A stretch of 64,000 bases of DNA from JAJTFW01 sp031411335 (GTDB lineage Bacteria; Bacteroidota; Bacteroidia; AKYH767-A; OLB10), in assembly GCA_031411335.1 (NCBI GenBank), contig JANOAX010000059.1, positions 4,404 through 68,403 of the forward strand, written 5' to 3'. The translations under genes were made by a program, and so were the position numbers. The number at the start of each line of letters is the position of its first letter. The first letter of the stretch is position 1. Of the stretch, positions 38,559-48,081 are shown piece by piece. The notes under the pieces are model-generated. The model was given only the letters and a program-made list of their open reading frames with translations, did no database searches and was not told the origin of the DNA.

Positions 38559-39611
38559 ATGAAAGCAGAAAAATTTAATATTAGCAAAATCCTTATTGAA
38601 AACCGTTGGGTATGGCATTGCTGTTTTTGGATCTTTTATGTTTTATATGTTTTTAGAAATTATTATATAACTTTTTCGGAGTTTAGGGACCGTTTAAATT
38701 TTATGCTGGTTGCGGATTTGATATTCGTTGTATTTGTCTATGCAACGTTGTTTTTATACAGGCAATTGGTTCAAAGGAAAAAATATTTCCTGTTTTTATT
38801 CACAGGTACTTTACTTTGGTTATCGTTCGTGGTTTTAAGAAGCTATCTGATGAAGGGAATGATGCAAACAATACCCTCTGTTGCGAATTTGAAAATAGAC
38901 CAGATTATTCTGAGTAGTCTTACACCATTCTTTTTGTTTTATATTCTAGTGGTGGTTTTTAAATATCTGAAAGACCTTTTTTTCATCCAGTACCGTCAAA
39001 ATCAACAACAAAAACTACAAATGCATTTTGAATTAGAAAATTTGAAGGCACAAATCTCTCCACATTTTTTATTCAATACTATGAATAACTTTTATGGATT
39101 AGCAGTAGAGAATTCAAGAAAATTACCCGATCTAATGATTCGTCTTTCAGACTTATTACGATACTCCCTATATGAAACAAAGCAAGAGAAAGTGCCATTG
39201 AAAGACGAGATAGACTATTTGAAGAATTATATTGAATTAGAAAAAATCCGCTTAGAATCAAATTTAGATATTGTATTTAATGTCAATGTAGATAACCCAG
39301 AAAAGTATCAAATCGCTCCTTTAATGTTTATCGTCTTTATTGAAAATGCATTTAAGCACGCCCGAAACATAATAAATGAACCGGTTTATATCGCGATTAA
39401 CATCGCAGTTTCTGGAGATGGAATTTTAAATCTTGTCGTAAAAAATAATTTCAATGCAAATGCTAAAAATGATCTCGTCACTGAAAAGGGGATTGGATTA
39501 GAGAATGTTAAAAAAAGATTGAGCGTAATTTATCCGAATGAAAATCATCTTTTGAGAATTGATCATAATGAACGGCTCTACAATGTTGACCTAACAATTC
39601 AATTACAGTAA
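38559..39611 (+). CDS. LytS/YehU-type sensor histidine kinase
   Basis: A 350-residue membrane sensor kinase. Four membrane segments lie in the first ~150 residues (FWIFYVLYVF, LIFVVFVYATLFLY, FLFTGTLLWLSFVVL, PFFLFYILVVVF). The phospho-acceptor H169 lies in AQISPHFLFNTMN. An N box (FIENAFKHA) and a G box (KGIGLENVKKRL) follow. It phosphorylates the LytTR regulator whose ATG shares one base with its stop (TAATG). No extracellular sensor domain is visible, so the signal may be membrane or cell-surface state. Confidence 0.93.
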   Translation: MKAEKFNISKILIENRWVWHCCFWIFYVLYVFRNYYITFSEFRDRLNFMLVADLIFVVFVYATLFLYRQLVQRKKYFLFLFTGTLLWLSFVVLRSYLMKGMMQTIPSVANLKIDQIILSSLTPFFLFYILVVVFKYLKDLFFIQYRQNQQQKLQMHFELENLKAQISPHFLFNTMNNFYGLAVENSRKLPDLMIRLSDLLRYSLYETKQEKVPLKDEIDYLKNYIELEKIRLESNLDIVFNVNVDNPEKYQIAPLMFIVFIENAFKHARNIINEPVYIAINIAVSGDGILNLVVKNNFNANAKNDLVTEKGIGLENVKKRLSVIYPNENHLLRIDHNERLYNVDLTIQLQ

Positions 39612-40339
39612 TGGAAAATTCTCAAAAATATAGATCTCTTATCGTGGACGATGAGCCTATAGCCAGGAAAATAATTGTTGGTTATGTTGCACAAATTGAC
39701 CTACTAGAAAATGCCGGTGAATGTAAAAATGCAATCGAAGCTTTAGAGTTTATTTCAAGAGATAGCTCGATTCAAATTGTTTTTTTAGATATCAATATGC
39801 CTAATCTGACAGGTTTAGCGATGGCCAAAATTGTTAAAACGAATATAAAAATAATTTTTACTACGGCATATTCCGAGTTTGCCGTTGCCAGCTATGAGGT
39901 GAGTGCGGTAGATTATTTGGTAAAACCATTTCCGTTTGAGCGTTTTGCAATTTCTGTATTTAAAGCAATTGAAAGTATTAGATTAACAGCGAATTCTTTT
40001 AATGAAATTTTGCCACTAGATAAAACGATCTATATTAAATCCGAGGGAATGAGTTATCCAGTTGTGTTGAGTGATATCCAATATTGTGAAGCTATGAAAA
40101 ATTATACGAAAATTATATTAAGTAATGGAAAAATTCTTAAACCATTGGTTGCCTTCTCCAAAATGGAACAAGATTTGATAAAAGAGAGTGGTGATTTTTT
40201 ACGAGTGCATCGCTCCTTTCTGATTTCCAAAAAACATATTACAGCTGTAAAAAGCACTTCGGTAAAAATTGGCAAATTTGAAGTGCCGGTTGGCCAGCAA
40301 TTCAGAGACGCCTTTCTAAAGTCAATAGGTAAAAAATAA
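39611..40339 (+). CDS. LytTR family response regulator
   Basis: A 242-residue regulator with a receiver domain (D13/D14 acidic pair in LIVDDEP, phospho-acceptor D60 in FLDINMPN, K in VKPFPF) and a C-terminal LytTR DNA-binding domain (DIQYCEAMKNYTKIIL, FLRVHRSFLISKKHI). Partner of the overlapping upstream kinase. Likely targets are the neighbouring CHRD gene or the TonB receptor; neither is shown. Confidence 0.94.
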   Translation: MENSQKYRSLIVDDEPIARKIIVGYVAQIDLLENAGECKNAIEALEFISRDSSIQIVFLDINMPNLTGLAMAKIVKTNIKIIFTTAYSEFAVASYEVSAVDYLVKPFPFERFAISVFKAIESIRLTANSFNEILPLDKTIYIKSEGMSYPVVLSDIQYCEAMKNYTKIILSNGKILKPLVAFSKMEQDLIKESGDFLRVHRSFLISKKHITAVKSTSVKIGKFEVPVGQQFRDAFLKSIGKK

Positions 40340-40476
40340 ATGTTCAGTTACCATAATATTTCCAGCAGCATGACAAGAATGAGTTAATAATTGTTTCCAA
40401 GATTATTACATAACTCACCGCTAAAAGCTTACTTGATGTTAAAGGTAATTTGAACACCAATTCAAATTATTCATTT

Positions 40477-42909
40477 TTAAAATTCAAAAATCAAACCTAA
40501 CGTCGGGACAATACTTGCTTCCTTGTTTGATAAAATCACAGGAATTGCATTAAAGCCGTCCTGCTGAATTTGGTTATTGTCTGTTGTTTGAAAGTCTTTA
40601 TTGTCGGCGGTTCTTTTAAAAGTATAATCTGGATTGCTCTGAGTTTTAAAACCAAGGACATTTTGTACATCAAGATAAATATCCAGTGTTGTTTTCTTGA
40701 AATTTATTTTTTTATCAACTCTTAAATCAAGTTGATTAAAAGCCATTAGTCTTTTGGAATTTAGTTTAGTGTTGTCAAGCGTTCCTTGCCCTAACAGTAA
40801 ATACGTTTGTTGAGAAACGGTCATGTCATACGGGGTATATGGCGACCCACCTGCAAACCTATATTTTAAACCCATCTCCCAGTCTTTTTTAAACTTTTTA
40901 CCAAGTGTTGCAGAAATTAAATGCTGGTTGTCCCACGATGAAGGAATGAGAATTCCGTTGTCACCTGAAAATTTACTTCTTACAAAAGTGTAACTAACTA
41001 CATAAAAAATAGTTTTGATTAATTTCTGTTGAACAAATATTTCAAAGCCATACGTATCACCTTTTCCTGTGCTTTTAATTTCTTCGCTTCCAATGGAACC
41101 ATAACTTGCCCCTTGATTCGCTAATGAAACTCCTGTAGATGTTGATACGGGATAGTTGTCATATAGTTTATAAAAGCCTTCAACCGTTACTCTAAAGGCT
41201 TCATTCGGCATAAACTGCGTTCCCAAAACATAGTGTGTGGACTGAATATATTTCATATCCTTATTGACCAAAACACCGTTGTCATCTTTATAGCCAAGTG
41301 TAGTGTAAGTTGGAATTTTATAATAAGTTCCGATGGAGCCGGTCAAGTCAAATTTGGAATTGATATGATAAGACAATGAAAAACGAGGTGAGAACGTTTT
41401 TAAAGGGTTGTTTCCATCCTTCATAAAACTATTCATATCGGATCTAAAACCTAAAGAGACCAATAATTTTTCATCAAAAATATTTTTAGCAATCTGTCCA
41501 AACAAACCGTATTTAAAGAAATCAATATCACTTTTGAATTTTACAAATTTTGCCGGAGTCGTTTCATTTCCTAAGCTGTCCGTAATGCTGTTCGTTACTT
41601 TACTGTATAAATCAGTGTTGTATTTCACAAACTGAGTCATTGCCCCAAAAGTTATTTTCCAACCATTTACAAATTTATTGTAATCGAACTTTAGTTTGTT
41701 TTCAATTTCTTGTGATTTTAGTTCGAACGTTCTTTTTGATTCAATTTGGTTTTCATCTTCAAACTTATCCAATCTGTTTTCAAACATATTCCGGCTGGCA
41801 ATAATATTAATAAAACCTTTTTCAATTTTTCGATTAAAAATAAATCCTGTTGTGTAATTCCATTGATTAATATACGGCAATGAGCGGGAAATATAAATAT
41901 TTTCAGGGGTGCTATTAGTAGTTTGTGCAAATTTGAATCGATCTATTGCACCTAATCCAATTGCAGAAAATGATGTTCTCGCATTGAATTTATGCGTCAC
42001 CTTATATTGAAAATCATAAAAATTTGGTCGGATGGCTAAATCAATCGCTTTAAAAAGTAAATCCAAATAGGACTTTCTTACGGAAGTTAAAAAAGTTGTT
42101 TTAGAATTTATGGGCCCTTCTAATGTTGCTACAGCTTCTGTTAAACTTACCCGAACATTTCCGGAAATCCTTTCTCTGTTTCCATCGCGTTGTTTAATTA
42201 TAAACGTTGAAGCCAATGCATTATCATACCTTGCATCAAAGGCAGAGGATGATAGTTTTAAGTCTTCGATAAAAGAAACATTAAGTATGCCTTGCGCACC
42301 ACCCGAACTACCTTGTGTTTGAAAATGATTTAACACCGGAATCTCAACACCATCTAAATAATATACATTTTCATTTGGAGCACCACCTCGGATAATTATA
42401 TCATTTCTTCCAGCACCACCACTGCTGGTTCCAACACCTGGAAGTGTTTGAATAACTCTGGAAACGTCAAAATTTCCTCCGGGATTGGCCTTTATTTCTT
42501 CCGTAGTAAGTTGCTGAACGGATAATGGAGTTATTAAATCCGTGGCTACCGCTGATCTTCCCTTATCATAAGTTACTGTTACTTCGGATAAACTGGTTGC
42601 ACTCGGCTCCAATTCAAAGTTTACAACCTGCGCATTTCCTGTCGTAACAACAATATTGAATTTTAGTTGGGTTTGATACCCCAGAGCAGAAATTTTTAAG
42701 TTGCAATTACCTACCGGAACAATAAACTTATAGTTGCCATCTATATCCGTAGCTGCGCCATTTGTAGTTTGTTCAACAACTACCGCCGCACCTATTATTG
42801 TTTCTGCGGTGTTCTTATCTCTTACGTTACCCATGATCACCCCCGTAGTTTGTGTGAAAGCAACTTCTACACTAAACAAGATAAAAATGAGAATTAGTTT
42901 TAAATGCAT
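40477..42909 (-). CDS. TonB-dependent outer-membrane receptor
   Basis: An 810-residue TonB-dependent transporter. It has a signal peptide (SVEVAFTQT), a carboxypeptidase-like domain (GVIMGNVRDKNTAETIIGAAV, TDIDGNYKF), a plug domain (SRVIQTLPGVG, NDIIIRGGAPNENVYYLDGVE) and a long beta-barrel ending in GLIFEF. It is not a SusC type, having no adjacent SusD, so it more likely imports a siderophore or another small ligand. It lies convergent to the LytTR gene, 137 bp away. Confidence 0.9.
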   Translation of the reverse strand: MHLKLILIFILFSVEVAFTQTTGVIMGNVRDKNTAETIIGAAVVVEQTTNGAATDIDGNYKFIVPVGNCNLKISALGYQTQLKFNIVVTTGNAQVVNFELEPSATSLSEVTVTYDKGRSAVATDLITPLSVQQLTTEEIKANPGGNFDVSRVIQTLPGVGTSSGGAGRNDIIIRGGAPNENVYYLDGVEIPVLNHFQTQGSSGGAQGILNVSFIEDLKLSSSAFDARYDNALASTFIIKQRDGNRERISGNVRVSLTEAVATLEGPINSKTTFLTSVRKSYLDLLFKAIDLAIRPNFYDFQYKVTHKFNARTSFSAIGLGAIDRFKFAQTTNSTPENIYISRSLPYINQWNYTTGFIFNRKIEKGFINIIASRNMFENRLDKFEDENQIESKRTFELKSQEIENKLKFDYNKFVNGWKITFGAMTQFVKYNTDLYSKVTNSITDSLGNETTPAKFVKFKSDIDFFKYGLFGQIAKNIFDEKLLVSLGFRSDMNSFMKDGNNPLKTFSPRFSLSYHINSKFDLTGSIGTYYKIPTYTTLGYKDDNGVLVNKDMKYIQSTHYVLGTQFMPNEAFRVTVEGFYKLYDNYPVSTSTGVSLANQGASYGSIGSEEIKSTGKGDTYGFEIFVQQKLIKTIFYVVSYTFVRSKFSGDNGILIPSSWDNQHLISATLGKKFKKDWEMGLKYRFAGGSPYTPYDMTVSQQTYLLLGQGTLDNTKLNSKRLMAFNQLDLRVDKKINFKKTTLDIYLDVQNVLGFKTQSNPDYTFKRTADNKDFQTTDNNQIQQDGFNAIPVILSNKEASIVPTLGLIFEF

Positions 42910-43177
42910 TTAATTGAATAGTTGAAATTTGTGGAGTCAGTTAGGATGCTGGGAACGTTTCGCAGATTGGCGATGGACTAAAGTTAATCCATTATTGCCT
43001 GTTAAAAAGAGATAACATCGTTAACCCACAAAAGTTTAGAGAAATCAAAACAATTCTTGCTTGTGTGTCAATGCCTTTGTCAGTTGACGCCAATGACCGA
43101 GTTAAAATTTCTTCCCAATGAAATTACGTTCAAGCTACTGCACTTATTTACTCAAATGTTCCAACCAGAAATTTATT

Positions 43178-44368
43178 TCATTGCTTTACTATTTTTCTTA
43201 AACTATGTTGGCCGTCCATGGTCACTTTCAGCAAATAGATTCCAGCAGTCAAATTTTCCTTTAAATTTAATTTAAGTTTTTCATTGGCTTTGATAGTTGA
43301 AAAATTCTGAGAAAATATTTTGGCTCCATTCATTGCATACACATCAATAACAACGTTACTTTTTTCCCCTTGGTCAGTTTGAATAAATAGCTCTTCATGG
43401 AAAGGATTCGGAAATACTTCCATATTTAAAGTTGAAGTGTTTTCAATAGAAGTAGCGGTATTACAAAGCACACATGTTTTTTGAAAAACAATACTTGTAT
43501 CTGTGGTGATCAGCGAATCAAATAGTGCACCTGAAAAGCAATCCCCTTTCAATTCATATTTTAACCAGGGAAGTAAATAGCTGCTAATAACTAGATGCTG
43601 TTCCGTACGTGTAATGGTGGGTTGAGGTGTGCATGTTGCTTCGCCAATATTGCAAAAGAAATTATTATCAGCCATCTGGCAATGACTTCCTCCATTAATA
43701 CTCATAAAAGTCTTGCAAGTGCTTTGCAAAGAGTCATACATCGGTACTTGATTAGCCGAAGGAGGTGTAACACAATCATTACCTCCGGCAATGATCAAGG
43801 ATGGAATACTAAGACTTGCCCCAGCTTGTATAGCCGATGGATTTGTTTCGGCCGCCGCCAGCGTCGCCATTGTTTTTATTGAAGGATCAAACTGCGCAGC
43901 AAGAAAAGCAGAACCGCCTCCCATGCTATGTCCCATGACACAATTCATCGTGTCAACGCGATTATAAAATAATGAAGAAGTGTCTTGTCCAAGAGTTGTT
44001 AATTCAGAAATCACGAAAGCTAGGTCCTTTCCAAATTCAGCATGTGAGGGTGCCAAACCGCCTTCGGTTTTCGGAAATGCAATAATAAATCCTTCTTGTA
44101 CCACGGCATCCAAAATATTCTGATAAGCATTCCATGTCATCACAAACCCGTGACCGAAACTAATTACAGGAAATTTATCAGTGGTAGCAATGGTCACTGG
44201 CCCATTATCTCCTGCAACATCTGCGGGATAATAAACTTCCGTAGGGATAGAGCGGTTGTTTCGACTGGAATCAATAAAGGTAATAGTAGTATGTCCGACT
44301 TGAAAAGGCTGTGCAATTAGATTGTTGCAAAATAAAATTGATAAGAGAAGAGTTAAAATATTTCTCAT
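43178..44368 (-). CDS. T9SS-secreted alpha/beta hydrolase
   Basis: A 396-residue secreted hydrolase. Signal peptide (NNLIAQP); alpha/beta-hydrolase domain about 20-290 with nucleophile S148 in VMGHSMGGGS, a likely acid Asp in IAGGNDCVTPP and a His in NGGSHCQM. It resembles chlorophyllase or dienelactone-hydrolase-like enzymes, with broad esterase potential. A type A sorting domain starts near 310 (VFPNPFHEEL). The natural substrate is unknown. Confidence 0.88.
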   Translation of the reverse strand: MRNILTLLLSILFCNNLIAQPFQVGHTTITFIDSSRNNRSIPTEVYYPADVAGDNGPVTIATTDKFPVISFGHGFVMTWNAYQNILDAVVQEGFIIAFPKTEGGLAPSHAEFGKDLAFVISELTTLGQDTSSLFYNRVDTMNCVMGHSMGGGSAFLAAQFDPSIKTMATLAAAETNPSAIQAGASLSIPSLIIAGGNDCVTPPSANQVPMYDSLQSTCKTFMSINGGSHCQMADNNFFCNIGEATCTPQPTITRTEQHLVISSYLLPWLKYELKGDCFSGALFDSLITTDTSIVFQKTCVLCNTATSIENTSTLNMEVFPNPFHEELFIQTDQGEKSNVVIDVYAMNGAKIFSQNFSTIKANEKLKLNLKENLTAGIYLLKVTMDGQHSLRKIVKQ

Positions 44369-44487
44369 TTTTCTAGTGGTTAGTTGATTAATTTTTTTTT
44401 AATTTTACTTAATTTTTCGGTTTTCGATGTCCCGATTATTAGATTAACAACGTTTTTCCTTGCTATTAGTTTATCTCCATCGACATT

Positions 44488-44961
44488 TTATTTCTCACAC
44501 ATTTCCTTCAACTTGTCAAGTGCTTTTGGGTAGGCATTATTCATATAATCTACAAAATCCTCTGTAGTGTCTAAGTCAACAGTAACGAGAGTACCCCGAT
44601 AGCTATCGGGGCCGTTAGCTTCTTCGAAGGTATAATTTTCCAATCCGTTTGCCCATTTGTCCACTTCTGGCCCTTCCGTAATTTCCTTATCCCCTTTTAC
44701 AAGACCATAATGTTGAATGGAAACAAATTGGTTGGGGATGTTTTCAACTATTTTGGAAACCATACCTCCCTTTTCTCCCTTGTCATCCACTCCAACAAAT
44801 AGAATTTTACTTCCCTTGTCCCAACTTCCTTCAAAGGTAGATGTTGGATTGAACAATGCTGTCCATTGCTCATAAGTCGATTTACTTTCCACACCTAGCA
44901 TCGCATTGTAGACTTTGCTTGCGGGTGCATTTACGCTTACTTTGAATTGAATTTTTTTCAT
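44488..44961 (-). CDS. SRPBCC-like domain protein with a palindrome insertion
   Basis: A 157-residue cytoplasmic protein of the SRPBCC/START-like fold (ligand-binding or activator type). Typical features: FKVSVNAPASKVYNAM at the start, WDKGSKILF, and a C-terminal helix YPKALDKLKEMCEK. Residues PDSYRG are encoded by an 18-bp palindrome. Removing the 18 bp would give ANGTLVTVD, so the insertion is in frame and may leave the protein functional. Confidence 0.85.
   Translation of the reverse strand: MKKIQFKVSVNAPASKVYNAMLGVESKSTYEQWTALFNPTSTFEGSWDKGSKILFVGVDDKGEKGGMVSKIVENIPNQFVSIQHYGLVKGDKEITEGPEVDKWANGLENYTFEEANGPDSYRGTLVTVDLDTTEDFVDYMNNAYPKALDKLKEMCEK
44594..44611. repeat. 18-bp palindrome CCCCGATAGCTATCGGGG inside a gene
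   Basis: A perfect palindrome within the SRPBCC-like coding sequence, adding six codons. Its 16-bp core is identical to that of the palindrome inside the MITE-like element at 34489-34506. Confidence 0.9.
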
Positions 44962-45155
44962 GATTGCAGCGTTTAGTAATTTTTAAATCTCAATATAAAA
45001 CTATCGAATTGTACATTGTAAAACTTAATTCGAAGATACAAATTCTAATACGAACCACAATCTTCGGAGTTTGAAATAACGTAAAGTGCAAACCATTTGC
45101 CATATAGGATGGTGTACAAAACGCTCTAGGGTGTTTTGTTTCATCAAGTATTACG

Positions 45156-45644
45156 CTATAACGATTTGTATTCATTCTTAAATACCTTCCTTGGTTTATC
45201 TACATATCGATAAGTTAACGTCTTGATTAAATTATCGATCTTAGAAATTTCCAACTCTGTTTGAATATGGTATTTCGATAAGTATTTATCTTCGGATAAT
45301 TTTTTCCAACCACAATACTTTAAATTTAATATTTCGTTAGCCTGTTTAATGGCACAACTATCACAGCAAAATTCAACGGTTTGGAAATCACAATAGCCAA
45401 GTTCCAATTTAAAAGTGAGCTTAACAGTAATTGATTCTTGTCCTTCAATTTTAAGAATTAATGTATCTCCATTTTTAAAGTCCGAAACTTTGTAATTGAG
45501 AGCAATATTACTTTTCAATTGACTGTTTTTGTAAAACTCTTTCAATACTTCCTTTTCAGTATAAAATTTAATCATCGGCGTGTTTTGACCGAATGAACAA
45601 CTCACTGTTATTATCCCTAAAAAAGTAAGAATCCAATGTTTCAT
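45156..45644 (-). CDS. Small secreted or lipoprotein of unknown function
   Basis: A 162-residue protein I do not recognise. I chose the ATG at 45644 (MKHWILTFLGIITVSCSFGQ), which gives a clear signal sequence; a longer frame upstream looks non-coding. The VSC segment could be a lipobox or part of a type I signal. Four cysteines (YCDFQ, FCCDSCAIK) are close together in the middle, followed by a lysine-rich end. It lies alone between spacers in the small-gene run of 44.4-50.3 kb. Confidence 0.6.
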   Translation of the reverse strand: MKHWILTFLGIITVSCSFGQNTPMIKFYTEKEVLKEFYKNSQLKSNIALNYKVSDFKNGDTLILKIEGQESITVKLTFKLELGYCDFQTVEFCCDSCAIKQANEILNLKYCGWKKLSEDKYLSKYHIQTELEISKIDNLIKTLTYRYVDKPRKVFKNEYKSL

Positions 45645-45816
45645 TTTTTGCGAATTTCTTTGAGAATCATCTAGAACAAATTTAAAATAAAACGAAATAC
45701 AATAATTCCGCCCTTCCGATAAGGGATAGCAGCTACAATTTGATGGTTGCCTTAAGCTTCGAGAAAAGAGCCAGATGCTTTCTGCCATCATTGATGCTGC
45801 TAGCTATAGGGATGAG

Positions 45817-45847
45817 CCGGATGAAAGTTTGACCCGCTTTCATCGGG
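45817..45847. repeat. Imperfect stem-loop in the spacer
   Basis: GATGAAAG (45820-45827) pairs with CTTTCATC (45837-45844) around the loop TTTGACCCG, and CC/GG extends it. The adjacent bases hold CCTGC/GCAGG. It follows the stop of the 45906 gene on the minus strand and may act as its terminator. Confidence 0.5.
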
Positions 45848-45905
45848 AAAGCCCCGCCAATTGCAATCCTGCTTGTGCTGCAGGCAGGTATGTGATTTTA
45901 ACTAA

Positions 45906-46805
45906 CTATTGAATATGATATTCTTTTTTAAAATCGTTCATCAGTTCCTTTGCCATTTCTTCAGCCTGCGGCCAGTCACTCTCAATATTTTTCTGCAAAT
46001 TTCTTTGTTGAACAACAACCATATTTAACAGCTCTCTAATTTCCCCTCTTTTACTTTCCAGTGATTCCGGATTGGCAGGGAATAGACTTTCAATGGTATC
46101 TCTTGAAATTGTGTCATAGGAATACAAAAAATATTTTGACAATTTCTGATGATATGCTGGTTCAATAATTTGATTGATATGATTCACTAACAAATTCCCG
46201 CGCACTTGATGATTAAAGGCTTCCATTTCGATTTTATTGATAATCCCATCGTATTTCATTAACTTTTCCAGCAACTGTTGATTCTTAAAATACCGAAGAC
46301 CGCCTGAATTTTTAATTTGTTCAAACGTAGCCCTGTTCCATATGATAGGACCCGTCCAATACATAAACCTTGTATAAAAAGAAAATTGGGCTGCGGCACG
46401 CCCTTCTAGCTTGGTTGGGCTCAAATTTATCAAGCTATCAGCAAGTGCTATATACTTGGTTGCGGTTTTAGTCTGCCCTTGAATGGCAGTGATGTCATTC
46501 TGCAAATCCTGTATCAAAGATTTTGAAAACTCCTTAGCCCTAAGATTTTCTATGTAATGCTCTCGTTGATTTTCAAAAAAGAAGCCAAGCGTAACAGCGA
46601 GAAACAACATGATAAATTCCCAAAAATAACTCTTCCAATTTTTCTTTCCGTTGTGATGGGCATGATGATGTACTTCCATATTTTCTGTTTCCTGACTTGG
46701 GTTTATCCCTTCTGGATTTTTCTTAGTAAGAATTTCGTTTACGTTATTTTCAGAATGAGTGCTTGTCGGCTCATCTAAATGTTCTTTCTCTGTATTATCT
46801 GTCAT
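45906..46805 (-). CDS. Single-pass membrane protein, paralogue A
   Basis: A 299-residue protein with an acidic N-terminal tail, a histidine cluster (MEVHHHAHHNGKKN), a membrane segment (FWEFIMLFLAVTLGFFF) and a long, helix-rich C-terminal part with many polar residues. It resembles the DUF6090-like membrane proteins of Bacteroidota, which have no known function. The first ~71 residues are about 86% identical to the neighbour at 46946-47812, but the C-terminal parts diverge. Confidence 0.75.
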   Translation of the reverse strand: MTDNTEKEHLDEPTSTHSENNVNEILTKKNPEGINPSQETENMEVHHHAHHNGKKNWKSYFWEFIMLFLAVTLGFFFENQREHYIENLRAKEFSKSLIQDLQNDITAIQGQTKTATKYIALADSLINLSPTKLEGRAAAQFSFYTRFMYWTGPIIWNRATFEQIKNSGGLRYFKNQQLLEKLMKYDGIINKIEMEAFNHQVRGNLLVNHINQIIEPAYHQKLSKYFLYSYDTISRDTIESLFPANPESLESKRGEIRELLNMVVVQQRNLQKNIESDWPQAEEMAKELMNDFKKEYHIQ

Positions 46806-46879
46806 TTATTCGAATCTGAGTTACAATTAGCTGAATTTTTTATTTCGAGCCCAACATACATAAACCCAGTTGTGTGCCT

Positions 46880-46896
46880 ACCTGCTGCCAGCAGGT
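46880..46896. repeat. Hairpin ACCTGCTG/CAGCAGGT in the spacer
   Basis: An 8-bp perfect stem with a single C at the centre, lying between the two paralogous genes. No T tract follows. Confidence 0.6.
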
Positions 46897-46945
46897 GCGT
46901 GCTATTGTGCCTTCGAAGATTTGATTTTCGATATTAGAAAACTGG

Positions 46946-47812
46946 TTATTTAAAGTTATATTCTTTTCTCATCAGTTCCAATATCCGTTGTGCGCGTTTA
47001 CCTCTTTCGATACAAGCCTCTTGTTGTAGCTTGCGTGCCCCATAATAGTATTGGGCATTTGTCAGAAACATATTAATTTCCTGTGCGTTGTTTGTAATCA
47101 ATTTTAATGAATCAATATTGGGCGCTTGTTTTGTTTTGAAAATTTGAAATAATATTTGTGCATCAAACACTTTTCCTGCTCCCTGCATATATTCTGCTAT
47201 CCTGTCTTTGATAATGTTGTTTTGCAAGTCAAGTGCTTGTAATGAAAAATAGTAAGCTGAAATACTATCAGCCACTTGTTGATTTCTTAGTAACCGCAAA
47301 TGCCCGGAGTGTTTCATTTGTTCGTAGGTGCGCGCATTATAGCTAAGGAAATTTTTCACGTTCATCGTTGCCGCTCTTTCCAAATAGTAAATTCTGTTAA
47401 GATGCTTATCTCTGTCGGCACTTTTCATTAGCATCATCAGAGAATCTATGACGGAAAAATATTGAAAAGAAATGCTGTCATATTCATTATAATGATATAC
47501 GTCATCTTCTAAATCTTCAAATAGGTTCTTTAGGTAAACCACTTCCCTGTCTCTTTCAATTTTATGCTCCAACTGGTACTCTGCTAAAAACCCGCAAAAA
47601 ACAGCCAGAAATAGCATCAAAAATTCCCAGAAATAAGACTTCCAATTTTTCTTTCCGTTATGATGAGCATGATGATGTACTTCCATATTTTCTGTTTCCT
47701 GACTTGGGGTTATCCCTTCTGGATTTTTCTTAGTAAGAATTTCGTTTGATGTATTTTCTGAAGGAGCGTTTGTCGGCTCTTCTAAATGTTCATTTTCTGT
47801 ATTCTCTGTCAT
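46946..47812 (-). CDS. Single-pass membrane protein, paralogue B
   Basis: A 288-residue protein with the same layout as its neighbour: acidic tail, the HHHAHHNGKK cluster, membrane segment (FWEFLMLFLAVFCGFLAEY) and a long helical C-terminal domain (YLKNLFEDLEDDVYHYN). It matches the DUF6090-like pattern. The region preceding the membrane segment is nearly identical in both genes, also at DNA level, while the rest differs. It is preceded by the pseudoknot-like spacer at 47906-47974. Confidence 0.75.
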   Translation of the reverse strand: MTENTENEHLEEPTNAPSENTSNEILTKKNPEGITPSQETENMEVHHHAHHNGKKNWKSYFWEFLMLFLAVFCGFLAEYQLEHKIERDREVVYLKNLFEDLEDDVYHYNEYDSISFQYFSVIDSLMMLMKSADRDKHLNRIYYLERAATMNVKNFLSYNARTYEQMKHSGHLRLLRNQQVADSISAYYFSLQALDLQNNIIKDRIAEYMQGAGKVFDAQILFQIFKTKQAPNIDSLKLITNNAQEINMFLTNAQYYYGARKLQQEACIERGKRAQRILELMRKEYNFK

Positions 47813-47905
47813 TTATTAGATAGTCAAATTATAATCGATTGCTTTCGCATGAGTATTACGTTTCTAGCTTGGCGTAGTTGAATTTTGCAATTGAGCGAGC
47901 CACAG

Positions 47906-47974
47906 AAGGTAAAACTAAATAATTGCCATGAATGAAACAACAGTTTACCTTAACTTATGTTGCAATTATTTAGT
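47906..47974. other. Interleaved inverted repeats (pseudoknot topology)
   Basis: Stem A: AAGGTAAA (47906-47913) with TTTACCTT (47944-47951). Stem B: ACTAAATAATTGC (47914-47926) with GCAATTATTTAGT (47962-47974), a perfect 13-bp match. The order A-B-A'-B' is that of an H-type pseudoknot, so the two stems may coexist or alternate. It lies 94 bp upstream of the 46946-47812 gene on its transcribed strand. A further stem occurs at 48041-48066. Confidence 0.5.
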
Positions 47975-48081
47975 GCTTTCACAGGTGAAATAGTAGAGAA
48001 TGGAAGTTTGGTAGCCGAAAAAGTATTGCAAAATTACATTGCGACCAAGCTGCTGTTAGCAGTCGCTATATTTTACTCAAG

